Positions 9,664 to 19,651 of a DNA stretch of 64,000 bases are shown piece after piece. The stretch is from assembly GCF_002903165.1 (NCBI RefSeq), contig NZ_PPSK01000003.1:186001-250000 (forward strand), read 5' to 3'. The notes under the pieces are model-generated. The model was given only the letters and a program-made list of their open reading frames with translations, had not been told where the DNA came from and searched no databases. Position 1 is the first letter of the stretch; the number at the start of each line of letters is the position of its first letter. Source of the DNA: Halopseudomonas oceani. Its GTDB lineage: Bacteria > Pseudomonadota > Gammaproteobacteria > Pseudomonadales > Pseudomonadaceae. Made by a program: the position numbers and the translations under genes.

Positions 9664-12600
9664 TCATTCAGTTCGCCACAGCCAGCGCCGCTCGAACTCC
9701 TCCGCAGCGACCGGCCGCCCGAGGTGGTAACCCTGCACCTCGTCACAACCAAAACTGCTGACCAACTGGTACTGCTCTTCGGTTTCGATACCCTCGGCGA
9801 TTACCCGCAACTGCAAACTGCGCCCCATCGCCACGATCGCCTGAGCCAGCAGCGCATCGCGACTACCGGGCAGCATGGTCTGAATGAAGCCGCGGTCAAT
9901 CTTCAGCGTATCAATCGGGAAATCGCGCAGGTAATTCAACGCAGAGTACCCCGTACCAAAATCGTCGATGGCGATCTGCATGCCGCGCTGCTTCAGCTCT
10001 TCCAGCGTGCGCATGGTCTCATCAATGTTGCGCAGCAGGATGCTCTCGGTCAGCTCAAGCTCCAGCGCCTCTGGCGCCAGGCCGTGCCGCTCCAGTACAG
10101 CAGCAATCTGCACCGCCAGGGTACCGTCTTCAAATTGCATAGCCGACAGGTTGACCGCAAGACGCGGTAACTGCAGCCCCTTGGCCCGCCAGCTGGAAAC
10201 CTGTCGACAAGCCTCATCCAGTACCCACTCACCCAGCCCGCGGATCAGCCCCAACTCCTCAGCAATGGGAATAAACTCTGCAGGCGACACCGTACCGCGC
10301 TCCGGATCGCGCCAACGCAACAACGCCTCGGCCCCGGTCAACTGGCCGTCACGGCAACTGAACTGCGGCTGATAAACCAGTTCAAAAGCCTGATCCTGTA
10401 CCGCGCGGCGCAAATCGTTCTCCAGTGCCAGCCGCTCAAGCGCCTTGGCATTCATGTCACGCTGGTAAAACTGGAAAGTGGCCTTGCCTGCCCCCTTGGC
10501 GTGATACATCGCAGTATCGGCATTTTTCAGCAAAATGCTGCTTTCAGCGCCGTCCTGAGGATAAAGCGCAACACCAAGGCTTGCGGTAACAAAGAAATCG
10601 CGGCCCTGCAGCACGAAGGCACCCGCCAGCGCATTCAGTACCTTTTCAGCCACATGCATGGCAGTTGAGAGCGCAACCTCCCGATTGGCCAACCCGGTCA
10701 ACAGCATGGTGAACTCATCCCCGCCCATGCGCGCAACCGTGTCGCTCTCGCGCACGCAGGCGCGCAGACGCTGCGCCACCTCCTTGAGCACCTGATCACC
10801 AGCCGCGTGACCCAGGCTATCGTTGATCGGCTTGAAGCGGTCCAGATCAAGGAAGAGCACCGCAACCCACTCTCCCTTGCGGGCAGCCAGCTGCAGGGAA
10901 GCCTGCAACCGGTCCTGAAACAACGTTCGATTGGCCAGACCGGTCAGCACATCGTAATAGGCCAGGCTTTGAATCCGCTCCTCCGAGGCCTTGCGCTCGC
11001 TGATGTCGACAAAAAAGCAAACATAGCTGACCAGATCACCATCGTTGTCATGCACTGCGGTAATCCCCGCCCAACTGGGAAATACCTCACCTGAAGCGCG
11101 GCGCTGCCATACCTCCCCTTCCCAGTGTCCCTGTGCCTGCAATGTTGTCAGAACAGAGCTGGAAAATTGCGACTCATGCCCCTGCGACACCAACATGGAG
11201 GGGGTCTGATCGATCACCTGCTCCGGCAGATAGCCGGTAATCCGCGAGAAGTTCTCGTTGACCTGCACTATGTATCCAGCCGGATCGGTGACCAGAATAC
11301 CGCCTGTGGTGTTTTCGAACACCGTGGCCGCCATGCGCAGCCGGTTTTCCGTCCGCCGCTGCTCGCTGATGTCACGGGCCAGCCCAAGCAACCCGAGGAA
11401 GCGCCCCTGCGCTGACCACATCAGGGTGATACGCACCTCCAGCGGACACTTGCGCCCATCTGCCTTGATACCGTCAAAGGTCACCTGCCGCTGATAGCCA
11501 TGCTCACGCAGGGCTGCCGCACGCTCGGGCACATGAACCTGATCGCGCAACTCCTCGCGAATGCGCTCCATGAACTCAAGAAAACGCTCGTCCGCCAGCG
11601 TTTCAACATACGCCTTGCTGAGCATGAATTCCGGGCTGTAGCCAAGCAGGCGCTGAACCGAGGGGCTTATGTAGTCGGTTCTGAAATCACTGTCCGTAGA
11701 CCAGACGATGTCACTGATGCTTTCTGTCAACTGCCGGTAACGCGCCTCGGAGCGCTGGATCAGTTCATTCGCCAGCGTCTGTTCATGAATATCGCGGACA
11801 AAGCCGATCACCTGAGACACCCGGCCATCGGGCGAGCGCTTGAACACCTTGGAGCGCACACTGAACCAGCGCCAACCATCGGTTCGGTGATGCCAGCGAA
11901 TTCGCCACTCCAAAACCTGATCGTCGCCCAGAGTCAGTTGCAACCGACGGTTGGTTTGCATGTATTCGAGATCATCCGGGTGCAACAGCCGGGTCCGGTA
12001 ATCGGCGCCCATGCTCGACTCTTCTTCCGCGCTATAGCCGAGCAGCTCAGCCAGCGTTCGATTGCTGAACAGAAAGTCACCTGCGCCCATCCACTTGCCG
12101 TCGCGGATATAAATCAGGTCAGGCACCGAGCGGACCACCTCCGCCCAGAACTCGCGGCTCTGGCGCAGGGTCAGCTCCGTCGCCCGACGCTGACTGAGAT
12201 CGGTGACGCTCATGGGCACCGCATGCAGCGCGTCCGTGCTGTCCGGTAAGCGCATGACGACCCAGACGTAGATGGTGCTGCCGTCGGCGCGGCGCAGTGG
12301 CGTTTCCAGCTCAAAGCGCTCTTCCCCATTGACCAGCGCCCTCAACAGCCGGTAACGCCCACCACCGGGGCGCAGATGCCTGTCGCCCTGCAGCACCCGT
12401 TCAAGCGACGCCACATCTGGCAGTCCCAGCAACTCCAGCGCAACCTGATTGGCTTCCAGGATACGGATTGTCTTCAGCAGCTCAGCGTGCCGCTGCGGGT
12501 TGTCCAGTAACCAGCGGTCCAGCTGTTCTGCGTTAAAGATCCCCTCACGCATCAGAGCCTGCTTGATATCGACCAAATCAACCAGGCAAAGCGCCATGTC

Positions 12601-13539
12601 CACGCCCTGGAAAATATCCCGGTAACGCCGCTCGGTATCCAGCAGACTGCGAATCGAGCGATCCTGATCCACCTGCATCAACCGATTGACCCGAGCCTGC
12701 CGCCCCATGAACCAGAGCGCCGCCAGCAGGATCAGCAGGCAGCCGCAAAAGAGCAGCACCTTACGCAGCAACAGCGGTGCCAACTGACGGCCGTAGTAAT
12801 GCGGCTCAACTAGCCCTCGCACCTGCCAAAGCGTGCCAGAGACAGGCGCACTCACGACGACGCGTTCACGCTCCCCGGCGGTCATCGCGGCACCACCCAG
12901 AAATGCCAGTCGATCCTGCTGCTGGCGTGCCAGTACCCGCCCTTGCCCGGTGTCTTCCAGCAACCAGAGATAGCCGCGCCCACGGCGGGCCGATACCAGT
13001 GCCGACAACACGCGTTCATCCAGGCGGAGAACCCAATAACGACCGTCTTGCTGACTGCTCAATGTCCAGAACAACAGGTTACGCTCGGTATCCGATACCA
13101 GGGCAAAAGCTTCCCCACTGATCTGCAGGCGGCGCACACTTTGCGCCCAGGGCTCCCGACTGCTTGTCGGCGGCTGCCCCGGGTCCACACGATGAACATC
13201 GTAGACGCCGGGCAACAGCGCCTGCGCCGCCATCGCAACCGTGTTTGCGGGCTGGTCTTCCAGGCTGTCGAGCAGCGCCGTCAAGGCAAGAGAAGTGGTT
13301 GCCAGATTGAGTTCCATCTGGTCAGCAGTAAGCCAGACCGCCTCTTCCACCAGCGTCTGGTGCTGCCGTTTAAGCATGTGAAAGTCGAGATAGGTCTGCC
13401 AGCCAAGCAGCGCCATAAGCAAACCGCTGGCTACCGCAAACATCGCAATACCCAGGCGATTGACCGCAGGTTGCAGGGTGACCGGTGCGGCGGCGGGCGC
13501 TTGCTGCTCGGGCGTAGATTCGTTTTTATTCTTCTTCAA
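9664..13539 (-). CDS. morA: MorA-like membrane sensor with PAS, GGDEF and EAL domains
   Basis: This 1291-residue cyclic-di-GMP enzyme has a short cytoplasmic tail, a membrane segment at about 29-50, a periplasmic part, and a second membrane segment near 256-276. Several PAS regions follow (about 330-450, 465-590, 600-730 and 735-855). A diguanylate cyclase domain has GGDEF at 939-943, and a phosphodiesterase domain has EAL at 1071-1073 with DDFGTGYSALNYL. Both catalytic signatures are intact, so it could make or degrade c-di-GMP. Position beside glyA matches P. aeruginosa morA (PA4601), though this protein is somewhat shorter. The start codon appears to be TTG (13539) with a poor ribosome-binding site, so the start is uncertain. 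Confidence 0.85.
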   Translation of the reverse strand: MKKNKNESTPEQQAPAAAPVTLQPAVNRLGIAMFAVASGLLMALLGWQTYLDFHMLKRQHQTLVEEAVWLTADQMELNLATTSLALTALLDSLEDQPANTVAMAAQALLPGVYDVHRVDPGQPPTSSREPWAQSVRRLQISGEAFALVSDTERNLLFWTLSSQQDGRYWVLRLDERVLSALVSARRGRGYLWLLEDTGQGRVLARQQQDRLAFLGGAAMTAGERERVVVSAPVSGTLWQVRGLVEPHYYGRQLAPLLLRKVLLFCGCLLILLAALWFMGRQARVNRLMQVDQDRSIRSLLDTERRYRDIFQGVDMALCLVDLVDIKQALMREGIFNAEQLDRWLLDNPQRHAELLKTIRILEANQVALELLGLPDVASLERVLQGDRHLRPGGGRYRLLRALVNGEERFELETPLRRADGSTIYVWVVMRLPDSTDALHAVPMSVTDLSQRRATELTLRQSREFWAEVVRSVPDLIYIRDGKWMGAGDFLFSNRTLAELLGYSAEEESSMGADYRTRLLHPDDLEYMQTNRRLQLTLGDDQVLEWRIRWHHRTDGWRWFSVRSKVFKRSPDGRVSQVIGFVRDIHEQTLANELIQRSEARYRQLTESISDIVWSTDSDFRTDYISPSVQRLLGYSPEFMLSKAYVETLADERFLEFMERIREELRDQVHVPERAAALREHGYQRQVTFDGIKADGRKCPLEVRITLMWSAQGRFLGLLGLARDISEQRRTENRLRMAATVFENTTGGILVTDPAGYIVQVNENFSRITGYLPEQVIDQTPSMLVSQGHESQFSSSVLTTLQAQGHWEGEVWQRRASGEVFPSWAGITAVHDNDGDLVSYVCFFVDISERKASEERIQSLAYYDVLTGLANRTLFQDRLQASLQLAARKGEWVAVLFLDLDRFKPINDSLGHAAGDQVLKEVAQRLRACVRESDTVARMGGDEFTMLLTGLANREVALSTAMHVAEKVLNALAGAFVLQGRDFFVTASLGVALYPQDGAESSILLKNADTAMYHAKGAGKATFQFYQRDMNAKALERLALENDLRRAVQDQAFELVYQPQFSCRDGQLTGAEALLRWRDPERGTVSPAEFIPIAEELGLIRGLGEWVLDEACRQVSSWRAKGLQLPRLAVNLSAMQFEDGTLAVQIAAVLERHGLAPEALELELTESILLRNIDETMRTLEELKQRGMQIAIDDFGTGYSALNYLRDFPIDTLKIDRGFIQTMLPGSRDALLAQAIVAMGRSLQLRVIAEGIETEEQYQLVSSFGCDEVQGYHLGRPVAAEEFERRWLWRTE

Positions 13540-13716
13540 GGCGTATCACTTGTCGGTTTGCGGTCAGCAAAAATACCATCTGGCGCAGTGGCAGCAGGCG
13601 TCGGGCACTACGCAAACGGTTTGCCCTCGCAGGTCAGTTGGGCTAGCCTTGCCACCACATTTCGCCCCTCTGGCGAAGCCCTTTTCGCACACTCCCATTC
13701 AACAGGTTCTGCCACC

Positions 13717-15381
13717 ATGGCTCAATATGTTTATAGCATGCATCGGGTCGGGAAAGTCGTCCCCCCGAAGCGCCAGATTCTCAAGGATATCTCGCTGTCT
13801 TTCTTCCCCGGCGCCAAAATTGGTGTACTGGGTCTCAACGGGGCCGGTAAATCCACCCTGCTGCGCATCATGGCCGGCGTAGACACCGAGATCGAAGGTG
13901 AAGCCCGGCCGATGCCGGGTATCAAAGTAGGTTATCTGCCGCAAGAACCGGAACTTGATAACAGCAAAACCGTACGTGACATCGTTGAAGAAGCAGTCAG
14001 CGAAATCAAGGACGCCCAAGCCCGCTTGGACGAAGTCTACGCCGCCTACGCCGAGCCCGACGCCGACTTCGATGCGCTGGCCGCCGAGCAAGGCAAGCTC
14101 GAAGCCATCCTGCAGGCCGCCGACGGCCACAATCTCGAGCGTCAGTTGGAAGTGGCCGCCGATGCCCTGCGTCTGCCAGCGTGGGACGCCAAGATTGAAC
14201 ACCTGTCCGGCGGCGAGAAGCGCCGTGTTGCACTCTGCCGCCTGCTGCTGTCCGCTCCCGACATGCTGCTGCTGGACGAACCGACCAACCACCTGGACGC
14301 CGACTCCGTCGCCTGGCTGGAGCAGTTCCTGCACGATTTCCCCGGGACCGTGGTAGCGATTACCCACGACCGCTACTTCCTCGACAACGTCGCTGGCTGG
14401 ATCCTCGAACTGGACCGCGGTCAGGGCATTCCGTTCGAAGGCAACTACTCCCAGTGGCTGGAATCCAAGGCGGCTCGCCTGGCAACCGAAGCCAAGCAGG
14501 AGGCCTCCCACGCCAAGGCCATGAAGGCCGAGCTCGAGTGGGTTCGCCAGGGCGCCAAAGGCCGGCAGGCCAAGTCCAAGGCTCGCCTGCAGCGCTTTGA
14601 GGAACTGCAATCGCAGGAATTCCAGAAGCGCAGCGAGACCAACGAGATCTACATCCCGGCGGGCCCGCGCCTGGGCGACAAGGTCATCGAGTTCAACGGT
14701 GTAAGCAAAGGATTTGGTGACCGTGTACTGATCGACAACCTGTCATTTGCCGTGCCCAAGGGCGCTATTATCGGCGTGATCGGTGGTAACGGCGCAGGTA
14801 AATCAACCCTGTTCCGCATGATCACCGGCAAGGAACAACCGGACAGCGGCAGCATCGATATCGGCGACACCGTTCAGATCGCGAGTGTCGACCAGAGCCG
14901 CGATGATCTGGACGGCAACAAAACCGTCTGGGAGCAGGTTTCCGATGGCTTCGACCTGATCAAGGTCGGCAACTACGAAATGCCTTCGCGCGGTTACGTC
15001 GGCCGTTTCAACTTCAAGGGCTCCGACCAGCAGAAGTTCGTCAAGGATCTCTCCGGTGGTGAGCGTGGCCGCCTGCATCTGGCCCTGACGCTCAAACAGG
15101 GCGCCAACGTGCTGCTGCTCGACGAACCGTCCAACGACCTTGACGTGGAGACCCTGCGCGCACTGGAAGAGGCGCTGCTGGACTTCCCCGGCTCCGCCAT
15201 CGTTATCTCCCACGATCGCTGGTTCCTCGACCGCATCGCTACCCATATCCTGGCGTATGAAGACGATTCGCAGGTGACCTTCTTCGAAGGCAACTACACC
15301 GAGTACGAAGCTGATCGTAAGAAACGTCTGGGTGACGCTGCAGCGCAGCCGCACCGCGTACGCTACAAGAAGCTTGCCTGA
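13717..15381 (+). CDS. ettA: Energy-dependent translational throttle protein EttA
   Basis: This 554-residue ABC-F ATPase has two nucleotide-binding cassettes. The first has Walker A GLNGAGKST and signature LSGGEKRRVAL; the second has GGNGAGKST and LSGGERGRLHL. A charged linker joins them (about residues 240-320, KAMKAELEWVRQGAKGRQAK). EttA binds the ribosomal E site and gates entry into elongation according to ATP/ADP level; there are no membrane segments. ATG 13717 begins MAQYVYSMHRVGKVVPPKRQ, the conserved EttA start. The long open frame upstream of it is antisense to the MorA-like gene and is not coding. It is divergent from that gene and ends at a terminator. Confidence 0.95.
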   Translation: MAQYVYSMHRVGKVVPPKRQILKDISLSFFPGAKIGVLGLNGAGKSTLLRIMAGVDTEIEGEARPMPGIKVGYLPQEPELDNSKTVRDIVEEAVSEIKDAQARLDEVYAAYAEPDADFDALAAEQGKLEAILQAADGHNLERQLEVAADALRLPAWDAKIEHLSGGEKRRVALCRLLLSAPDMLLLDEPTNHLDADSVAWLEQFLHDFPGTVVAITHDRYFLDNVAGWILELDRGQGIPFEGNYSQWLESKAARLATEAKQEASHAKAMKAELEWVRQGAKGRQAKSKARLQRFEELQSQEFQKRSETNEIYIPAGPRLGDKVIEFNGVSKGFGDRVLIDNLSFAVPKGAIIGVIGGNGAGKSTLFRMITGKEQPDSGSIDIGDTVQIASVDQSRDDLDGNKTVWEQVSDGFDLIKVGNYEMPSRGYVGRFNFKGSDQQKFVKDLSGGERGRLHLALTLKQGANVLLLDEPSNDLDVETLRALEEALLDFPGSAIVISHDRWFLDRIATHILAYEDDSQVTFFEGNYTEYEADRKKRLGDAAAQPHRVRYKKLA

Positions 15382-15395
15382 TACCAGGCAGTTGA

Positions 15396-15421
15396 AAAGG
15401 CGGCCCTCGGGCCGCTTTTTT
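15396..15421 (+). terminator. Rho-independent terminator of ettA
   Basis: A 6-bp GC stem, GCGGCC / GGCCGC (15400-15405 and 15410-15415), with a CTCG loop is followed by six T and preceded by AAAA. It begins about 15 bases after the ettA stop, separating ettA from gdhA. Confidence 0.88.
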
Positions 15422-15482
15422 ACGCCTATTTTTTACGCCTTGTTACATATTGCACCAAAATGACGCAATGCATCATTTATGT

Positions 15483-15498
15483 GCAAAGCGCGCTTTGC
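15483..15498. promoter_or_regulatory. 16-bp perfect palindrome in the gdhA upstream region
   Basis: GCAAAGCGCGCTTTGC is a perfect dyad 44 bases before the gdhA start. Just upstream are further TGCA-containing half-sites (TGCACC near 15451, TGCATC near 15470 and TGTGCA near 15480). The arrangement suggests operator sites for control by nitrogen or carbon status. The regulator cannot be named from the sequence, and no clear sigma-54 element was found beside it. Confidence 0.4.
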
Positions 15499-15533
15499 TA
15501 GATTCGACGCCTTTCGCTCGATTTCAAGGATAG

Positions 15534-16880
<1,347 letters not shown>

Positions 16881-16937
16881 GCAACAAAAAGCGCTATAGT
16901 GAGGGCATCGATGACCACGACACCCGGGAGCCATCGG

Positions 16938-17294
16938 ATGCACGATGACAGACGGCGCTTCAGCCGCATTCCGTTCGATGCCCAGACCATGCTGCAACAG
17001 GACGGCTGGTGCGTCGCAGCACAATTGATCGACATATCCCTGCGTGGCCTGCTGGTCATGCAGCCCGAAAGCTGGGACCCGGCGCGCGCGCAGACGCCTT
17101 TTATTGCGATTATCGAACTGTCCGAAGGCAGTCAGATTCGCATGGAAGTCACCCTCGCTCACGCCGAGGAAAACCTGCTCGGCTTTCAGTGCGAACACAT
17201 TGATCTGGACTCAATCAGCCACCTGCGTCGGCTGGTTGCCCTAAATCTGGGTGACGAGACGATGCTGGAGCGGGAGCTGGCGGCTTTGCTTTAG
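16938..17294 (+). CDS. mapZ: PilZ-domain c-di-GMP receptor, MapZ (PA4608)-like
   Basis: This 118-residue single-domain PilZ protein has the N-terminal arginine motif ([13 protein letters not shown]) and the DISLRG form of the D/NxSxxG motif; together these bind c-di-GMP. The C-terminal [21 protein letters not shown] closely resembles P. aeruginosa PA4608/MapZ, which binds a chemotaxis methyltransferase when loaded with c-di-GMP. Its neighbour radA is also the neighbour there. ATG 16938 follows GGGAG and matches that protein's N-terminus; an ATG at 16911 is a possible alternative. With the MorA-like and EAL proteins nearby, the window holds makers, breakers and a reader of the same second messenger. 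Confidence 0.87.
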   Translation: MHDDRRRFSRIPFDAQTMLQQDGWCVAAQLIDISLRGLLVMQPESWDPARAQTPFIAIIELSEGSQIRMEVTLAHAEENLLGFQCEHIDLDSISHLRRLVALNLGDETMLERELAALL

Positions 17295-17382
17295 GCGGCG
17301 CCACGCGCCGCAGCTTCAAGCTGAGAGTGCCTCCCAACTCCCCCCCCAGCGACTAGCCCCGGAGGTTTCGCTTTTCGCTTGC

Positions 17383-17411
17383 AGCTGTAGCAGCGGCTAC
17401 GCCGCTGCTAC
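17383..17411. repeat. REP-like hairpin that carries the radA stop codon
   Basis: A perfect 10-bp stem, GTAGCAGCGG / CCGCTGCTAC, with a five-base loop is preceded by AGCT. The radA TAG stop lies inside the right arm. A second AGCTGTAG-headed GC hairpin occurs at 56877-56904 at the ispH stop. Both resemble short palindromic REP elements of pseudomonads. No T-run follows, so it is probably a repeat or RNA-stabilising hairpin rather than a classical terminator. Confidence 0.55.
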
Positions 17412-18778
17412 TCAAATATCGCCGCCAGCGCCTGATCCAGCCGGGTTACCGCAATCACCTGCATTCCTTTAGGTGCTTCCTTGGGCGCATTGGCCTTAGG
17501 CACGATGGCGCGGGTAAAGCCGTGTTTGGCGGCTTCTTTCAAGCGTTCCTGTCCGCTTGGCACCGGGCGAATTTCACCCGACAGCCCCAACTCACCAAAT
17601 ACCATCAGATCCATCGGCAGCGGCCGGTTGCGCAGGCTCGACATGACTGCGGCCAGCAGCGCCAGATCGGCTGCCGTCTCCAGCACCTTGACGCCACCGA
17701 CCACGTTGACAAAGACATCCTGGTCATAGGTAGCAACGCCGCCGTGGCGGTGCAGTACGGCCAGCAGCATCGCCAACCGGTTCTGATCCAGACCCAGCGT
17801 CACCCGCCGCGGGTTACCCAGATGACTGGTGTCGACCAGCGCCTGTACTTCCACCAGCATCGGCCGCGAGCCCTCCCAGGTGGCCATCACCACACTGCCG
17901 GGGATCGGCGCGTCGTAACGGGAGAGGAAAATCGCGGACGGGTTGGCCACTTCCTTCAGGCCCTTGTCGGTCATGGCGAACACCCCTAGCTCGTTGACCG
18001 CGCCAAAACGGTTCTTGACCGCCCGCAGCATACGGTAACGGCCGTCGGCCTCACCCTCGAAATACAGCACCGTATCAACCATGTGCTCAAGCACCCGCGG
18101 CCCAGCCAGCGACCCTTCCTTGGTCACGTGACCGACCAGAAAGATTGCCGTTCCGCTCTGCTTGGCGTAACGCACCAGCAAGGCTGCACTTTCGCGCACC
18201 TGGGCAACGCCGCCGGGAGCCGACTGCAGTTGTTCGGTAAAAATGGTCTGGATCGAGTCGACCACCATCACCCGGGGCTGTTCCTGCCGCGCCGTCGCAA
18301 CAATGCTCTCGATACAGGTCTCGGTCATCACCTTGAGCTGATCTTCCGGCAAGCCGAGCCGGCGCGCGCGCATCGCTACCTGCTGCTGCGACTCCTCACC
18401 GGTCACATAAAGCGCGGGCATGCCCTGCGCCAAGCGGCACAGGGTCTGCAGCAGAATAGTCGACTTGCCAATCCCGGGATCACCGCCGATCAGCACGACA
18501 GAGCCGGCGACCAGGCCGCCGCCCAATACCCGATCCAGTTCGGAAGAACCACTGGGTTGGCGGGGCATCTCCTCAGTGGTGACCTCAGCCAGCGTCTTTA
18601 CCGCGGCTTGCTGGCCGGTCCAGTTGCTCGTACGCGACGGGCTGCCACCGGTAGGCGTGGTGTCCAACACGGTCTCAACCATGCTGTTCCAGGCCTGGCA
18701 CTCCGGGCACTGCCCGGCCCATTTGGAAAAGGTGGCGCCACACTCGGTGCAGCCGTATACGCGCTTCTGTTTAGCCAT
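17408..18778 (-). CDS. radA: DNA repair protein RadA
   Basis: This 456-residue RecA-like branch-migration factor has an N-terminal zinc finger (C10, C13, C24, C27 in YGCTECGATFSKWAGQCPEC), Walker A GGDPGIGKST, the RadA-specific KNRFG motif, and a C-terminal Lon-protease-like domain with SLRNRPLPMDLMVFGELGLS. It acts on recombination intermediates and stalled forks in the cytoplasm. The length is standard. It is convergent with the PilZ gene and divergent from the EAL gene. Its stop codon is built into a REP-like hairpin. Confidence 0.97.
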   Translation of the reverse strand: MAKQKRVYGCTECGATFSKWAGQCPECQAWNSMVETVLDTTPTGGSPSRTSNWTGQQAAVKTLAEVTTEEMPRQPSGSSELDRVLGGGLVAGSVVLIGGDPGIGKSTILLQTLCRLAQGMPALYVTGEESQQQVAMRARRLGLPEDQLKVMTETCIESIVATARQEQPRVMVVDSIQTIFTEQLQSAPGGVAQVRESAALLVRYAKQSGTAIFLVGHVTKEGSLAGPRVLEHMVDTVLYFEGEADGRYRMLRAVKNRFGAVNELGVFAMTDKGLKEVANPSAIFLSRYDAPIPGSVVMATWEGSRPMLVEVQALVDTSHLGNPRRVTLGLDQNRLAMLLAVLHRHGGVATYDQDVFVNVVGGVKVLETAADLALLAAVMSSLRNRPLPMDLMVFGELGLSGEIRPVPSGQERLKEAAKHGFTRAIVPKANAPKEAPKGMQVIAVTRLDQALAAIFE

Positions 18779-18880
18779 ATGCGTTCAATCAACCTCAGGG
18801 AGCGGCACCGTGCATGCCGCTTGATATCAGGAGAACATTATCTTCTATACTGGCGGTCCAGAGGCGCAAGGATCCAAAAA

Positions 18881-19651
18881 ATGACCACCGAGCCACAAAC
18901 ACCGCCGCCCTGCCGGGCCTGCACCGACCGCCCCCCGCTCGATTTTGAGTTCAGCATGGCGTTTCAGCCCATCATCGACGTGCGCAGTCGCGAGATCTTC
19001 GCCTGCGAGGCGCTGGTGCGAGGTACTGACGGCAGTGGCGCGGCCGCCATTCTGGCACAGGTGACAGACGAGAACCGGTATCAATTTGATCAGGCCTGTC
19101 GGGTCAAGGCGGTTGAGCTGGCAGCGCGCCTGGACATACCCGGCTATGTCAGCATCAATTTCCTGCCCAACGCCGTCTACGAGCCGGCAACCTGTATCAG
19201 GGCCACCCTGGAAGCAGCCAAGCGCCACAACTTTCCGCCGGAGCGGCTGCTGTTCGAGGTGACAGAAGGGGAACAGGTTACCGACCACGCTCACCTCAAG
19301 AGCATTCTCGGCGAATACACCCGCCGGGGGTTCAAGACAGCAATTGATGACTTTGGTGCAGGCTACTCCGGGCTGAACCTGTTGGCGGAATTTCAGCCAG
19401 ACATCATCAAGCTGGATATGGCGCTACTGCGTAACATTGATCGCGACCCGGTGCGCCAGGCCATCGTGCGTGGCATTCTGGGCGTCTGCCAAACCCTGAA
19501 CATCGAGGTCATCGCCGAAGGAGTAGAAACCTCCGAGGAGCTAGCCTTCCTGCGCTCTATCGGCATCTATCTGATCCAGGGCTACCTGTTGGCCCGCCCC
19601 GCCTTTGAGCATGTACCCGATATCAACTGGACCGCCATCGCCGATGAGTAA
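18881..19651 (+). CDS. EAL-domain c-di-GMP phosphodiesterase
   Basis: This 256-residue protein consists almost entirely of an EAL domain. EAL lies at 43-45 (ACEALVRG), followed by FEVTEGEQVTD, IDDFGAGYSGLNLLAEF and EVIAEGVETSEEL, so the catalytic and metal-binding residues look complete. A short N-terminal extension carries a CRAC (CxxC) pair at 11-14 that might bind a metal or sense redox state; that is inference. No membrane segment is visible, so it is cytoplasmic. ATG 18881 follows AAGGA. The stop overlaps the start of the polyphosphate:AMP phosphotransferase gene by eight bases, suggesting coupled translation. Confidence 0.88.
   Translation: MTTEPQTPPPCRACTDRPPLDFEFSMAFQPIIDVRSREIFACEALVRGTDGSGAAAILAQVTDENRYQFDQACRVKAVELAARLDIPGYVSINFLPNAVYEPATCIRATLEAAKRHNFPPERLLFEVTEGEQVTDHAHLKSILGEYTRRGFKTAIDDFGAGYSGLNLLAEFQPDIIKLDMALLRNIDRDPVRQAIVRGILGVCQTLNIEVIAEGVETSEELAFLRSIGIYLIQGYLLARPAFEHVPDINWTAIADE

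Noticed and set aside
12943..13716. Upstream extension of the ettA frame
   Set aside because: The extension is antisense to the MorA-like gene; EttA homologs begin at MAQYVYSMHRVGKVV, at 13717.
13699..14610. A 303-codon minus-strand open frame
   Set aside because: It is antisense to ettA, whose first ATP cassette is intact here.
18083..18880. Upstream extension of the EAL-protein frame
   Set aside because: The extension is antisense to radA. The EAL protein has a good ribosome-binding site at 18881.
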